Shown here: piece after piece, positions 16,322 through 24,465 of the stretch
Numbering within the stretch: the stretch's first letter is position 1
How the letters are laid out: each line of letters begins with the position of its first letter
Assembly: GCF_004216915.1 (NCBI RefSeq)
Contig: NZ_SGXD01000003.1
Coordinates: forward strand, 496,001 to 560,000
Direction: 5' to 3'
Source of the DNA: Motilibacter rhizosphaerae
GTDB lineage: Bacteria; Actinomycetota; Actinomycetes; Motilibacterales; Motilibacteraceae
DNA length: 64,000 nt
The notes under the pieces: model-generated
Databases searched by the model: none
The model's input: the letters and a program-made list of their open reading frames with translations, nothing else
What the model was told of the DNA's origin: nothing
Position numbers and translations under genes: made by a program

Positions 16322-17155
16322 TCACGCTCCGTCGTACTTGGTGCCGCGGACAGATGCCATCTGCTCCTCGTGGAGCTGCTCCCCCGCGTCGCGGTCGGCC
16401 TCGGCCTGCACGATGATCTGCACGGCCTCAGCGGGGTCGTCGACGAGGGTGATGAGCTTGAGGTCGGCCTCGCGCACCTTGGCGCCCTCGAGCACCGGAC
16501 CGCGCAGCCAGTCGAGGAGTCCCTGCCAGTACGCCCTTCCGACGAGCACGACCGGGAACTGCGTGACCTTCTGCGTCTGCACCAGGGTCAACGCCTCGAA
16601 CAGCTCGTCGAAGGTGCCGAAACCGCCTGGCAGCACGATGAAGCCGACGCTGTACTTCACGAACATCGTCTTGCGGGCGAAGAAGTAGCGGAAGTTCACG
16701 CCGAGGTCGACCCACTCGTTCATCGACTGCTCGAACGGCAGCTCGATGCCCAGCCCGACGCTCACGCCGCCGGACTCCGAGGCGCCGCGGTTCGCCGCCT
16801 CCATCGCGCCGGGACCACCCCCGGTGATGACCGCGTACCCCGCGTCGACGAGCAGCCGGCCGAGCTCCTCGCCCATCGCGTACTCCGGGGAGTCGGCCGG
16901 CGTGCGTGCGCTGCCGAAGACGCTGACGGCGCGGCCCAGCTCGGCCAGCGCCCCGAAGCCCTCGACGAACTCGCTCTGGATGCGCAGCACGCGCCAGGGG
17001 TCGGTGTGCACCCAGTCGGAGGGGCCGCGGCTGTCGAGCAGGCGCTGGTCCGTGGTGCTGAGCGGCACCTGGTCGCCCCGCAGCCGTACCGGCCCGCGCT
17101 GCCGCTCCAGGCGCGGGCGGTGCGAGCTCTCCGGGCGGCGTCCCTCATCAGCCAT
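16322..17155 (-). CDS. LOG family protein (TIGR00730), copy B with N-terminal extension
   Basis: This 277-residue LOG paralogue has the motifs VSVFGSART, VITGGGPGAMEAANRGA and LPGGFGTFDELFE. It carries about 60 extra, Arg-rich N-terminal residues compared with copy A. ATG 17155 lies 7 nt after TAGGCT (minus strand, 17168-17163), supporting a leaderless start. It belongs to the widespread actinobacterial group usually found next to dapE. The function of the family is nucleoside-monophosphate hydrolysis; the biological role here is unknown. Confidence 0.9.
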   Translation of the reverse strand: MADEGRRPESSHRPRLERQRGPVRLRGDQVPLSTTDQRLLDSRGPSDWVHTDPWRVLRIQSEFVEGFGALAELGRAVSVFGSARTPADSPEYAMGEELGRLLVDAGYAVITGGGPGAMEAANRGASESGGVSVGLGIELPFEQSMNEWVDLGVNFRYFFARKTMFVKYSVGFIVLPGGFGTFDELFEALTLVQTQKVTQFPVVLVGRAYWQGLLDWLRGPVLEGAKVREADLKLITLVDDPAEAVQIIVQAEADRDAGEQLHEEQMASVRGTKYDGA

Positions 17156-17188
17156 GCGGGTCAGCCTATTGACCGAAGGCCCCCTGAG

Positions 17189-17229
17189 GCGGGCGGGCGG
17201 CCGCGTTCACGGCGCGGTCGCCCGCCCGC
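17189..17229 (-). terminator. Strong G+C hairpin downstream of dapE
   Basis: GCGGGCGGGCG (17189-17199) and CGCCCGCCCGC (17219-17229) are perfectly complementary, with further pairing inside the 19-nt loop. It lies about 65 nt beyond the dapE stop and just before the LOG promoter. It therefore probably ends the dapE transcript; there is no T-tract. Confidence 0.5.
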
Positions 17230-17257
17230 CACCTGCGTGCAACCCGCGCTCGGGCCC

Positions 17258-17276
17258 CAGGACGTGCATGATCACG
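17258..17276. repeat. 19-bp CAGGACGTGCATGATCACG element, single half
   Basis: CAGGACGTGCATGATCACG here is identical to the right arm of the inverted repeat at 34499-34553. It lies 20 bp beyond the 3' end of dapE. Confidence 0.7.
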
Positions 17277-17295
17277 GGAGGAAGGGGGGCGAGCG

Positions 17296-18363
17296 TCAGG
17301 GCGTGGTGAGCCAGGCCCGGAGCCGCTCCGCGCAGTCGGTGATCTGCTGCACGGGGACCCGCTCGTCGTCCTTGTGCGCGAGCAGCGGGTCGCCCGGGCC
17401 GTAGTTCACCGCGGGCACCCCGAGGGCGCTGAACCGGGCGACGTCGGTCCAGCCGTACTTCGGCTTCGGCTCCCCCCCGACGGCCGCGACGAAGGCCGCA
17501 GCGGCAGGCGAGTCCAGCCCTGGCCGCGCGCCGGGCGCGGAATCGGTGACCTCGACGGCGAAGCCCGCGAACACCTCGCGCACGTGCGCCTCCGCCTCCT
17601 CGACCGACCAGGCGGGCGCGAAGCGGTAGTTGACGGTGACGACGCACGAGTCGGGGATGACGTTGCCGGCGATGCCGCCGGTGATGGCCACGGCGTTGAG
17701 CCCCTCGCGGTAGGCCAGCCCGTCGACCTCGATGGTCCGCGGCTCGTAGCGCTGCAGCCGGGCTAGCACCTCCGCGGCGTCGTGGATCGCGTTGCGGCCC
17801 ATCCACGCGCGGGCCGAGTGCGCGGTGACCCCCGGGACCGAGATCGTCGCGCGCAGGGTGCCGTTGCAGCCGCCCTCGACCACGCCGTCGCTCGGCTCCA
17901 TGAGGATCGCGAAGTCGCCCTCGAGCCACTCGGGGTGCGTGCGGGCGATCCGGCCGAGCCCGTTGCGCGCGGCCTCGACCTCCTCGTGGTCGTAGAACAC
18001 CCAGGTGACGTCGCGGACGGGCTCGGCGACCGTGGCCGCGAGGTGCAGGGCGACCGCGACGCCGCCCTTCATGTCGACGGTGCCCCGGCCGTGCAGGACG
18101 CCGTCCTCCAACCGCGTCGGCAGCGAGCCCGCCGCCAACGGCACGGTGTCGAGGTGCCCCGCGACCACCACGCGAGTGCCCCGCCCCAGGGAGGTGCGCG
18201 CCACGACCGCGTCACCGTCGCGCTCGACGCGCAGGTGCGGGCAGCCGCGCAAGGCGGTCTCCACGGCGTCGGCGAGCGTGCGCTCGTCCCCGCTGACGGA
18301 CGGGATGTCGCACACGGCGGCCGTCAGTGCCACCGCGTCGGAGGTCAGGTCCAGGAGGGCCAC
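17296..18363 (-). CDS. dapE: Succinyl-diaminopimelate desuccinylase, M20 family
   Basis: This 355-residue di-zinc amidohydrolase produces LL-diaminopimelate for lysine and peptidoglycan. Metal-site motifs of the M20 family are visible: GHLDTVP, TVDMKGG and the catalytic pair in [15 protein letters not shown] 18363 lies 6 nt after TACGGT on the minus strand (18375-18370), giving a leaderless start. It is head-to-head with dapD, with only 17 bp between the two start codons. The succinylase route is completed here by dapD and dapC. Confidence 0.92.
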   Translation of the reverse strand: MALLDLTSDAVALTAAVCDIPSVSGDERTLADAVETALRGCPHLRVERDGDAVVARTSLGRGTRVVVAGHLDTVPLAAGSLPTRLEDGVLHGRGTVDMKGGVAVALHLAATVAEPVRDVTWVFYDHEEVEAARNGLGRIARTHPEWLEGDFAILMEPSDGVVEGGCNGTLRATISVPGVTAHSARAWMGRNAIHDAAEVLARLQRYEPRTIEVDGLAYREGLNAVAITGGIAGNVIPDSCVVTVNYRFAPAWSVEEAEAHVREVFAGFAVEVTDSAPGARPGLDSPAAAAFVAAVGGEPKPKYGWTDVARFSALGVPAVNYGPGDPLLAHKDDERVPVQQITDCAERLRAWLTTP

Positions 18364-18380
18364 GCGGGTACCGTATCCGG
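18364..18380. promoter_or_regulatory. Overlapping divergent dapE/dapD promoter core
   Basis: The 17 bp between the two GTG starts contain TACCGT (18369-18374) reading toward dapD and TACGGT (18375-18370) reading toward dapE. Each ends 6 nt before its start codon. The two -10 boxes share five base pairs, so the polymerases should exclude each other. Confidence 0.6.
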
Positions 18381-19364
18381 GTGTCCGACACGACCTCCTC
18401 GACCGCTCCCAGCACCCCGACGCACGCGCACGGGACCGGCCTCGCGACCGTGACCTCCTCGGGCGCGGTGCTCGACACCCGGTTCCCCGCCCCGGCCCTC
18501 GGCCGCCGCGGGGAGGGCGCGGACGAGACCGAGGTGCGCCAGGCGCTGGAGGAGCTCGCGGGCGAGGACGAGGCCCGCGGCGTCCGGACCGAGGTCGTCG
18601 AGGTCGAGGCCGACCTGCATGCTCCGCTCGCGGCGGCGCCGGGCGGGACCAGCGACGCGTACCTCCGCCTGCACCTGCTCTCCCACCGGCTCGTGCAGCC
18701 CAACAGCATCAGCCTGGACGGCATCTTCGCCGCGCTGCCCAACGTGGTCTGGACCGACCAGGGGCCGTGCGCGGTGGAGGGCTTCGAGCTGACCCGGCTG
18801 CGCCTCGCGGCCGCGGGTCGCGCGCCGCAGGTGCTCGGGGTCGACAAGTTCCCGGCGATGACGGCGTACGTCGTCCCGACCGGGGTCCGCATCGCCGACG
18901 CGACCCGCGTGCGGCTGGGGGCCCACCTCGCCGAGGGCACGACCGTCATGCACGAGGGCTTCGTCAACTACAACGCCGGCACGCTCGGGCACTCCATGGT
19001 CGAGGGGCGCATCAGCCAGGGCGTCGTCGTCGGCGACGGCTCGGACATCGGCGGCGGCGCCTCGATCATGGGCACCCTGTCCGGCGGCGGCAAGGAGCGC
19101 GTGGTCATCGGGGCGGGCGCGCTGCTCGGCGCCAACTCCGGCACCGGCATCTCGCTGGGCGACGGCTCGGTCGTCGAGGCCGGGCTCTACGTCACCGCCG
19201 GCACGAAGGTCGGCGTCGGCGAGGGCCGGGTCGTCAAGGCCCGCGAGCTGTCCGGCGTCGCCGGGCTGCTGTTCCGCCGCAACTCGCTCACCGGCGGGGT
19301 CGAGGCGGTACCCCGCACCGGTGACTGGGGCGGCCTCAACGCCGTCCTCCACGCGAACGACTGA
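18381..19364 (+). CDS. dapD: Tetrahydrodipicolinate N-succinyltransferase
   Basis: This 327-residue trimeric succinyltransferase belongs to the actinobacterial DapD type, catalysing the first step of the succinylase branch of diaminopimelate synthesis. The C-terminal half shows the left-handed beta-helix hexapeptide pattern (for example [20 protein letters not shown] and the following turns). GTG 18381 is taken as start: TACCGT ends 6 nt before it, and the longer upstream frame overlaps dapE. It pairs functionally with the divergent dapE. Confidence 0.94.
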   Translation: MSDTTSSTAPSTPTHAHGTGLATVTSSGAVLDTRFPAPALGRRGEGADETEVRQALEELAGEDEARGVRTEVVEVEADLHAPLAAAPGGTSDAYLRLHLLSHRLVQPNSISLDGIFAALPNVVWTDQGPCAVEGFELTRLRLAAAGRAPQVLGVDKFPAMTAYVVPTGVRIADATRVRLGAHLAEGTTVMHEGFVNYNAGTLGHSMVEGRISQGVVVGDGSDIGGGASIMGTLSGGGKERVVIGAGALLGANSGTGISLGDGSVVEAGLYVTAGTKVGVGEGRVVKARELSGVAGLLFRRNSLTGGVEAVPRTGDWGGLNAVLHAND

Positions 19365-19382
19365 CCGGGCGGCAGCCGTCGG

Positions 19383-20480
19383 GTGAGCCCTGCGCAGACG
19401 AAGCCGAAGCCCGGGTCCAGGCCGAAGCCCGGGTCCGCACCGAAGGCTGCCCCCGCGCGCCGTCGCCCCGCGCAGAAGCGTCGGCAGCGCAGCGGTTTCG
19501 ACCAGCGGTGGCTCGGTGCGGCCCTGGTGCTGCTGCTCGGTCTCGGGGTCGTGTCCGCCACGCAGCACGCGCTCGACGCGCTGCTGCCGGACAGCCTGCC
19601 GCAGCTGCCGTTCGTGCCCACCGGCAGCAAGCCGTGCGTCGTCGAGGCAGGGAGCCGGCAGGTCCGGCTCGAGCGCGACCAGGCGGCCAACGCCGCGACC
19701 ATCGCCGCGGTCGGGCTGCGCCGCGGCGTGCCCGTCCGGGGGGTGACCATCGCGATCGCGACCGCGATGCAGGAGTCCAAGCTGCACGACCTGTCCTCGG
19801 GTGACCGGGACAGCGTGGGGCTCTTCCAGCAGCGCCCCTCGCAGGGCTGGGGCACCCCCGTGCAGATCCGCGACCCCGTCTACGCGGCCGGGAAGTTCTA
19901 CGCCGCGCTGGAGCGGGTCGACGGCTGGGAGCGGATGCCGCTGACCCGCGCGGCGCAGGCGGTCCAGCGCAGCGGACTGCCTGGCGCGTACGCGAAGCAC
20001 GAGCGGGATGCCACGGTGCTCAGCGCCGCGCTCACTGGCTCGGCGCAGGCCGCGCTGAGCTGCCGGACGAAGGTCGCGAGCGGGAAGGTCGAGCCGGAGG
20101 GCGCGACGGGCCTCACGCCCCGCGCCGTACGCGTCCGCTCCGCCGTCGAGCGCGTGTGGGGCAGGCAGTCCCTCGGCGGGTTCGCTCCGGGCGGCGTCAC
20201 GACCGGGCACATGGAGCGCTCCGCGCACTACGAGGGCCGCGCCATCGACATCTTCTTCCGGCCGGTGACGCCGGCGCAGCGGCGCGACGGGTGGGCGATG
20301 GCGCACTGGCTCGTCGCCAACTCCGGCTCGCTCCAGCTCGCGACGGTCATCTACGACGACCGCATCTGGACAGCGGCGCGCAGCAAGGAGGGCTGGCGGC
20401 CCTACGTCAGCGACGACCCGAGCAACGCCATCAAGCAGCACCGCGACCACGTCCACGTCGACGTGGTCCGCGGGGGCTAG
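19383..20480 (+). CDS. Membrane-anchored cell-wall protein: lytic-transglycosylase-like plus M15/ARB_07466-like domains
   Basis: This 365-residue protein has a Lys/Pro/Arg-rich cytoplasmic tail, one transmembrane helix (about residues 44-62), then two extracytoplasmic modules. The first (about 85-165) has a catalytic Glu in AMQESKLHD and the GLFQQRPSQGWG core of lysozyme/transglycosylase-like folds. The second (about 230-365) has HMERSAHYEGRAIDIFF and HRDHVHVDV, a His/Asp/His pattern as in M15/VanY-like peptidases. This suggests peptidoglycan cleavage, which is inferred. Similar proteins are sometimes mislabelled heavy-metal transporters. It follows dapD by 18 bp. Confidence 0.75.
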   Translation: MSPAQTKPKPGSRPKPGSAPKAAPARRRPAQKRRQRSGFDQRWLGAALVLLLGLGVVSATQHALDALLPDSLPQLPFVPTGSKPCVVEAGSRQVRLERDQAANAATIAAVGLRRGVPVRGVTIAIATAMQESKLHDLSSGDRDSVGLFQQRPSQGWGTPVQIRDPVYAAGKFYAALERVDGWERMPLTRAAQAVQRSGLPGAYAKHERDATVLSAALTGSAQAALSCRTKVASGKVEPEGATGLTPRAVRVRSAVERVWGRQSLGGFAPGGVTTGHMERSAHYEGRAIDIFFRPVTPAQRRDGWAMAHWLVANSGSLQLATVIYDDRIWTAARSKEGWRPYVSDDPSNAIKQHRDHVHVDVVRGG

Positions 20481-20899
20481 CCGAGAAGCTCGAGCGTCCG
20501 CTCGTCGCGCTGGCCCCCGAAGAACCGCTGCAGCACCGCGTCCGGCTCCTCGAGCGCCGGGTCGGCGGCGGCGAACACCGTCATGGAGGAGCGCAGCTTC
20601 TGCGCGTCGATGCCCCCCAGCACTGCCACCGGGTCGGTCACGTCGAGGGCGAGGAGGGCCTGGCAGCACGCGAGCAGACGCGGCCCGAGCACGGGGTGCG
20701 CGAGGTACGCCCGGGCCTCCTCGAGTCCGGAGAGCGCGTAGCGCTGGGCCATGGCGCTCGACCCGAGCCCGGCGAGCTGCGGGAAGACGAACCACATCCA
20801 GTGGCTGGTCTTCCGCCCCCGCCGCAGTTCGGCCAACGCCTCCGAGTAGGTCCCGCCTGAGTCCTGGGCTGCCACGAAGCGCTGGAGGTCGTCGGTCAC
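20477..20899 (-). CDS. DUF1810 family protein
   Basis: This 140-residue cytosolic protein has the strongly conserved DUF1810 core GRKTSHWMWFVFPQLAGLG, then SAMAQRYALSGLEEARAYL and LRSSMTVFA. The molecular function is not established. GTG 20899 is chosen because the upstream open frame is low-complexity. The 3' end overlaps the convergent cell-wall gene by 4 bp. It is divergent from the membrane protein at 20942. Confidence 0.88.
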   Translation of the reverse strand: MTDDLQRFVAAQDSGGTYSEALAELRRGRKTSHWMWFVFPQLAGLGSSAMAQRYALSGLEEARAYLAHPVLGPRLLACCQALLALDVTDPVAVLGGIDAQKLRSSMTVFAAADPALEEPDAVLQRFFGGQRDERTLELLG

Positions 20900-20941
20900 G
20901 GCGCAAGCCTGACCCGCGCGGGAGCGGGTAGGCAAGCCGTC

Positions 20942-21655
20942 GTGAGCGAGGAGCAGCAGGTGTCGCCCGGCGCGGAGGAGTACTCCCACCCGGGCGAGAT
21001 CCGCCTTCCCGCGGCGCTCGCGGTGGTCGCCGCCATCGCGCTGTACGCCCTGCTGCCCGAGAAGCTCATCGTCGGCCCGCGCTTCGTCATCCCCGCGCTG
21101 GAGGCACTGCTGTTCGTGCCGGTGCTCGCGGTGAACCCGCGGCGCCTCACCCGCAAGGACAGGCGCTTCCGCACCATGTCCATCGTGGTGCTGCTGCTCA
21201 TCGCCTGCACCAACGCCGTCGCGCTGGTGGAGCTCGTCCTCCAGCTGGTCGACGGCAGCAAGCAGCAGGGCAAGGCGCTGCTGACGAGCGCGGCGCAGGT
21301 GTGGCTGACCAACATCCTGGTCTTCGCGCTGGGGTTCTGGGAGCTGGACCGCGGTGGTCCGGTGACGCGGACGCAGGTGCCGCGCGACCAGCTCCCGACG
21401 GCGGACTTCCGCTTCCCGCAGGACGAGGACCACGACGCCGTGCGCGAGGTGGCGCGCCGCTCGTCCCGCGCGTCGGACTGGCGACCGGGCTTCGTCGACT
21501 ACCTGTACGTCTCGGTCACCAACTCCTCGGCGTTCAGCCCGACGGACACGATGCCGCTGTCGTGGCGGGCGAAGCTGATGATGGCGGTGCAGTCCGTGTC
21601 GGCGATCCTGCTGTCGGTGCTGGTGATCGCGCGCGGGGTCAGCCTGCTGCAGTGA
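20942..21655 (+). CDS. Predicted integral membrane protein
   Basis: This 237-residue protein has four to five predicted helices separated by a polar loop (about residues 150-180). The segment DYLYVSVTNSSAFSPTDTMP before the last helix resembles the re-entrant region of two-helix channels, but there is no TVGYG-type filter, so no channel function is claimed. GTG 20942 lies 7 nt after TAGGCA, a variant of the leaderless promoter pattern. Family membership was not recognised. Confidence 0.7.
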   Translation: MSEEQQVSPGAEEYSHPGEIRLPAALAVVAAIALYALLPEKLIVGPRFVIPALEALLFVPVLAVNPRRLTRKDRRFRTMSIVVLLLIACTNAVALVELVLQLVDGSKQQGKALLTSAAQVWLTNILVFALGFWELDRGGPVTRTQVPRDQLPTADFRFPQDEDHDAVREVARRSSRASDWRPGFVDYLYVSVTNSSAFSPTDTMPLSWRAKLMMAVQSVSAILLSVLVIARGVSLLQ

Positions 21656-21676
21656 GCGGCGCTCGCTCCTGCGCGA

Positions 21677-22279
21677 CTACTCGGAGCGGTGCCGCCGCCA
21701 CGACCAGAAGCCGAGACCCGCGACGACGACGACCGCGAGGGCGACGGCGGTGCCGCGGCCGAGGTACTTCTCGACGCGGCTGTAGGAGTCGCCGGCGAGG
21801 TAGCCGAGCATGACGACGACCGAGCCCCAGAGGATCCCGCCGATGGCGTTGAAGGCGAGGAACGTGCGGTAGGGCATGTGGGAGCTGCCGGCCAGCGCGG
21901 GCATCACCGCACGGAAGAAGGCCGTCCAGCGCCCGAGCAGGACCGCGAGCCCACCCCGGCGCCCCAGGAACGCCTGAGCCCGCTCGATCCGCTCGCGGCG
22001 CCCGTCCAGCCGGTGCCAGCGCAGGAGGCGCCGGCCGAGCGTGCGCCCCACCTCGTACCCGACGGAGTCGCCGAGGACCGCCGCGCCGATGACGACGGCC
22101 AGCATGAGCGGCAGCGAGACCGTGCTGCGGGAGGCGGCGACCCCGCCGAGCACGGCGACGGTCTCGCCGGGCAGCACGAACCCGACGAAGAACGCGTCCT
22201 CGGCGAAGACGACGAGCCCGACGCAGAGGTAGACCCAGACCGAGCTGACGTGCAGCAGCCGCTCGGTGATGCCGCTCAT
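21677..22279 (-). CDS. DedA family membrane protein
   Basis: This 200-residue DedA/VTT-domain protein has the conserved FVGFVLPGETVAVLGG segment, GDSVGYEVGR and the RWTAFFRAVMPALAGSSHMPY motif, with four to five helices. Members of this superfamily act as flippases of undecaprenyl phosphate or phospholipids and support proton-motive-force homeostasis. The ATG overlaps the dapC stop (ATGA), so it is translated with dapC although the functions are unrelated. Confidence 0.92.
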   Translation of the reverse strand: MSGITERLLHVSSVWVYLCVGLVVFAEDAFFVGFVLPGETVAVLGGVAASRSTVSLPLMLAVVIGAAVLGDSVGYEVGRTLGRRLLRWHRLDGRRERIERAQAFLGRRGGLAVLLGRWTAFFRAVMPALAGSSHMPYRTFLAFNAIGGILWGSVVVMLGYLAGDSYSRVEKYLGRGTAVALAVVVVAGLGFWSWRRHRSE

Positions 22280-23391
22280 GCCAGCGCGCGCAGCGCCTCG
22301 GCCGCGCGGGCCACGCGCTCGTCGGTCGCCGTCAGCGCGACGCGCACGTGCCGCTCCCCCGCCGGTCCGTAGAACTCGCCGGGAGCGACGAGGACGCCGA
22401 CGGCGGAGAGGGCGTCGACGGTCTGCCAGCACGGCTCGTCGCGGGTGGCCCAGAGGTAGAGCCCGGCCTCGGAGTGCTCGATGCGGAAGCCGGCGGCGAC
22501 CAGCGCGGTGCGGAGCAGCTCGCGGCGGGCGGCGTACCTCGCGTGCTGCTCGTCGACGTGCGCGTCGTCGTCGAGCGCGGCCACCATCGCGGCCTGCACC
22601 GGCGCCGGGACGATCATGCCGGCGTGCTTGCGGACCTCGAGCAGCGAGGCGACGATCCCGGGGTCGCCCGCGAGGAAGGCGGCGCGGTAGCCGGCGAGGT
22701 TGCTGCGCTTCGACAGCGAGTGCACGGCGAGCAGGCCCTGGTGCGAGCCGCCGCAGACGTCCGGGTGCAGGATCGAGACCGGCCGGGCGTCGGGAGACCA
22801 GGACAGCTCGGCGTAGCACTCGTCGGAGGCGACGACGACCCCGCGCTCGCGGGCCCAGGCGACGACCTTGCGCAGGTGCTCCACGGGCAGCACGCGCCCG
22901 GTGGGGTTGGCCGGCGAGTTGACCCAGAGCAGGCGCACGGGCGCTGGGCCCAGCGCCGTCAGGGAGTCCGTGGCCACCGGCTCGGCGCCCGCGAGCAGCG
23001 CGCCGACGGCGTAGGTCGGGTACGCGACGGCGGGCAGCCCGACGACGTCGCCCGCGCCCAGCCCGAGCAGGGTGGGCAGCCACGCGACGAGCTCCTTGGA
23101 GCCCACCGTCGGCAGCACCGCGGCGGGGTCCAGCCCGGGGACGCCGAGCCGGCGCTCGAACCAGCGGGCCACGGCCGTGCGCAGCTCGAGCGTCCCGTGG
23201 GTCGTCGGGTAGCCGGGGGCGTCAGCGGCGGCGGCCAGCGCCGCCTGCACCAGCGCGGGCACGGGGTCCACGGGGGTGCCGACCGAGAGGTCGACGAGCC
23301 CGCCGGGCGCGGCCGCCGCCCGCTGCTTGGCGGGGACGAGCCGGTCCCAGGGGAAGTCCGGCAGGAGCACCCCTCGAGCGGGCGAGCTCAC
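22276..23391 (-). CDS. dapC: Succinyldiaminopimelate transaminase (DapC-type, PLP-dependent)
   Basis: This 371-residue fold-type I aminotransferase has NSPANPTGRV, the Asp/Tyr cofactor region SDECYAELSW and the Schiff-base Lys in HSLSKRSNLAGYR. In actinobacteria the gene next to the 7Fe ferredoxin encodes the succinyldiaminopimelate aminotransferase, which links to dapD and dapE nearby. GTG 23391 overlaps the ferredoxin stop (GTGA), and its own stop overlaps dedA, so the three form a tight operon. Confidence 0.88.
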   Translation of the reverse strand: MSSPARGVLLPDFPWDRLVPAKQRAAAAPGGLVDLSVGTPVDPVPALVQAALAAAADAPGYPTTHGTLELRTAVARWFERRLGVPGLDPAAVLPTVGSKELVAWLPTLLGLGAGDVVGLPAVAYPTYAVGALLAGAEPVATDSLTALGPAPVRLLWVNSPANPTGRVLPVEHLRKVVAWARERGVVVASDECYAELSWSPDARPVSILHPDVCGGSHQGLLAVHSLSKRSNLAGYRAAFLAGDPGIVASLLEVRKHAGMIVPAPVQAAMVAALDDDAHVDEQHARYAARRELLRTALVAAGFRIEHSEAGLYLWATRDEPCWQTVDALSAVGVLVAPGEFYGPAGERHVRVALTATDERVARAAEALRALA

Positions 23392-23711
23392 CCCTCGGTC
23401 TGCGGGGGCAGCGCGGCCACGAGCGGGTGGTCCTTCTCGATGAGGCCGAGCTTGCTCGCGCCGCCGGGCGAGCCCAGGTCGCCGAAGAACTCGACGTTGG
23501 CCGCGTGGAAGGGCTTCCACTGCTCCGGGACGTCGTCCTCGTAGAAGATCGCCTCGACGGGGCAGACCGGCTCGCAGGCACCGCAGTCGACGCACTCGTC
23601 GGGGTGGATGTAGAGCATCCGCTCGCCCTCGTAGATGCAGTCGACAGGGCACTCCTCGATGCAGGCCTTGTCCTTGACGTCCACACAGGGCTGGGCGATG
23701 ACGTAGGTCAC
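23388..23711 (-). CDS. fdxA: 7Fe ferredoxin (3Fe-4S/4Fe-4S), FdxA/FdxC type
   Basis: This 107-residue electron carrier has two cluster motifs: CVDVKDKACIEECPVDC, with the spacing seen in 7Fe ferredoxins, and CVDCGACEPVCP for the 4Fe-4S cluster. The acidic C-terminal tail is typical. GTG 23711 has GGAG about 10 nt upstream. It is the first gene of the fdx-dapC-dedA operon. Confidence 0.95.
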   Translation of the reverse strand: MTYVIAQPCVDVKDKACIEECPVDCIYEGERMLYIHPDECVDCGACEPVCPVEAIFYEDDVPEQWKPFHAANVEFFGDLGSPGGASKLGLIEKDHPLVAALPPQTEG

Positions 23712-23762
23712 GGGTCGCTCTCCTCCACGGCGTGCTGGGCAGCCTCGGGCTGCGGCAGGAGA

Positions 23763-24125
23763 CTACCGCGCCGCCCTCCGCAAGGTGGTCACCAGGCAGG
23801 TCGCCGTGACGAGGAGCATGCCGGCGTAGGCCCAGGTCGACCCCGGCCCGTCCCCCGCGACGACGAGGTCGCCCTCCCCGCGGCGGCTGCAGAGCGGCAC
23901 GACGACGGCGATCCAGGCGATGGCGGTGACGACCCCGGGTACCCGCGAGCCGGGCCAGCGCGACCAGGCAAGCACCGCCCCGACCGACCACAGCAGCGCC
24001 AGCACGACGCCCACCGTCACGCCCTGCACGCGCCAGGCCTGGACGAAGGAGCCGACGGTGCCCGCGAGCGCGCCGGTCGCGGCCGCGAGCACGACCGCGG
24101 CGGTGGTGCGCAGGGACTCGGCCAC
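23763..24125 (-). CDS. DUF6113-like small membrane protein
   Basis: This 120-residue protein has four predicted transmembrane helices and is rich in Ala/Val. It resembles the actinobacterial DUF6113 family commonly found between mshB and the ferredoxin gene. Its function is unknown. GTG 24125 follows TAGCAT (minus strand, 24138-24133) by 7 nt, which supports the start and a leaderless message. The mshB gene, its usual neighbour, is about 5 kb away here. Confidence 0.75.
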   Translation of the reverse strand: MAESLRTTAAVVLAAATGALAGTVGSFVQAWRVQGVTVGVVLALLWSVGAVLAWSRWPGSRVPGVVTAIAWIAVVVPLCSRRGEGDLVVAGDGPGSTWAYAGMLLVTATCLVTTLRRAAR

Positions 24126-24180
24126 CCGCCCGATGCTAGGTCCCGCCGCGGCGGGCGCTCGCTCGGTGGCGGCCGCGAAA

Positions 24181-24293
24181 TTGATCAGGCTGCCCGATCG
24201 AGTTGGAGGTCGAGCGGTACGGAGTGGTGTGCGACCGCACCAGGTGGTGGCCGAGGGGGTGGAATCCGGTGCTGGCGGCGGTCAGTTCGTGTG
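24181..24293. repeat. Dispersed intergenic element, copy 2
   Basis: Its first 23 bp are identical, in reverse orientation, to 15651-15673. Its far end (GGTGGAATC, then CAGTTCGTG) matches the other end of copy 1 with about 25 bp extra in the middle. It is directly upstream of the HNH/FtsH accessory block. Confidence 0.65.
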
Positions 24294-24349
24294 GGCGGCC
24301 CACCCCCACCCCGCCGTGATCATGCAGCTCTTGGGGGCCGCGGAGCACC

Positions 24350-24380
24350 CCCACTTGATCGAGGTCCCCGATCAAGTGGG
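24350..24380. repeat. Palindromic hairpin with 12-bp arms
   Basis: CCCACTTGATCG (24350-24361), aggtccc, and CGATCAAGTGGG (24369-24380) form a perfect inverted repeat. It is the same type as 5362-5393. Confidence 0.65.
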
Positions 24381-24465
24381 ATCACTCCGGGCGGCCGAGG
24401 AGTGGCTGTGCGGCAGCCGGTTCTGCTGACCCGACTCTGTCAGTGGTGGCTTGTACGTTGTCGGC

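Larger units (their letters stand above)
24126..24465. other. 340-bp intergenic region packed with repeats
   Basis: There is no gene. It holds the DUF6113 promoter (24133-24138), a copy of the dispersed element (24181-24293), a CGTGATCATGCAG sequence related to the 34.5-kb repeat (24315-24327), a 12-bp-arm hairpin (24350-24380), and the TACGTT box (24454-24459) of the HNH gene. Confidence 0.8.

Noticed and set aside
17211-17295. Extra small gene between dapE and the LOG operon
   Set aside because: Open frames here are continuations of shadows; the region holds a hairpin and a 19-bp repeat and has no ribosome site.
20942-21655. Potassium-channel assignment for the membrane protein
   Set aside because: The segment before the last helix is vaguely pore-like but has no selectivity-filter motif.
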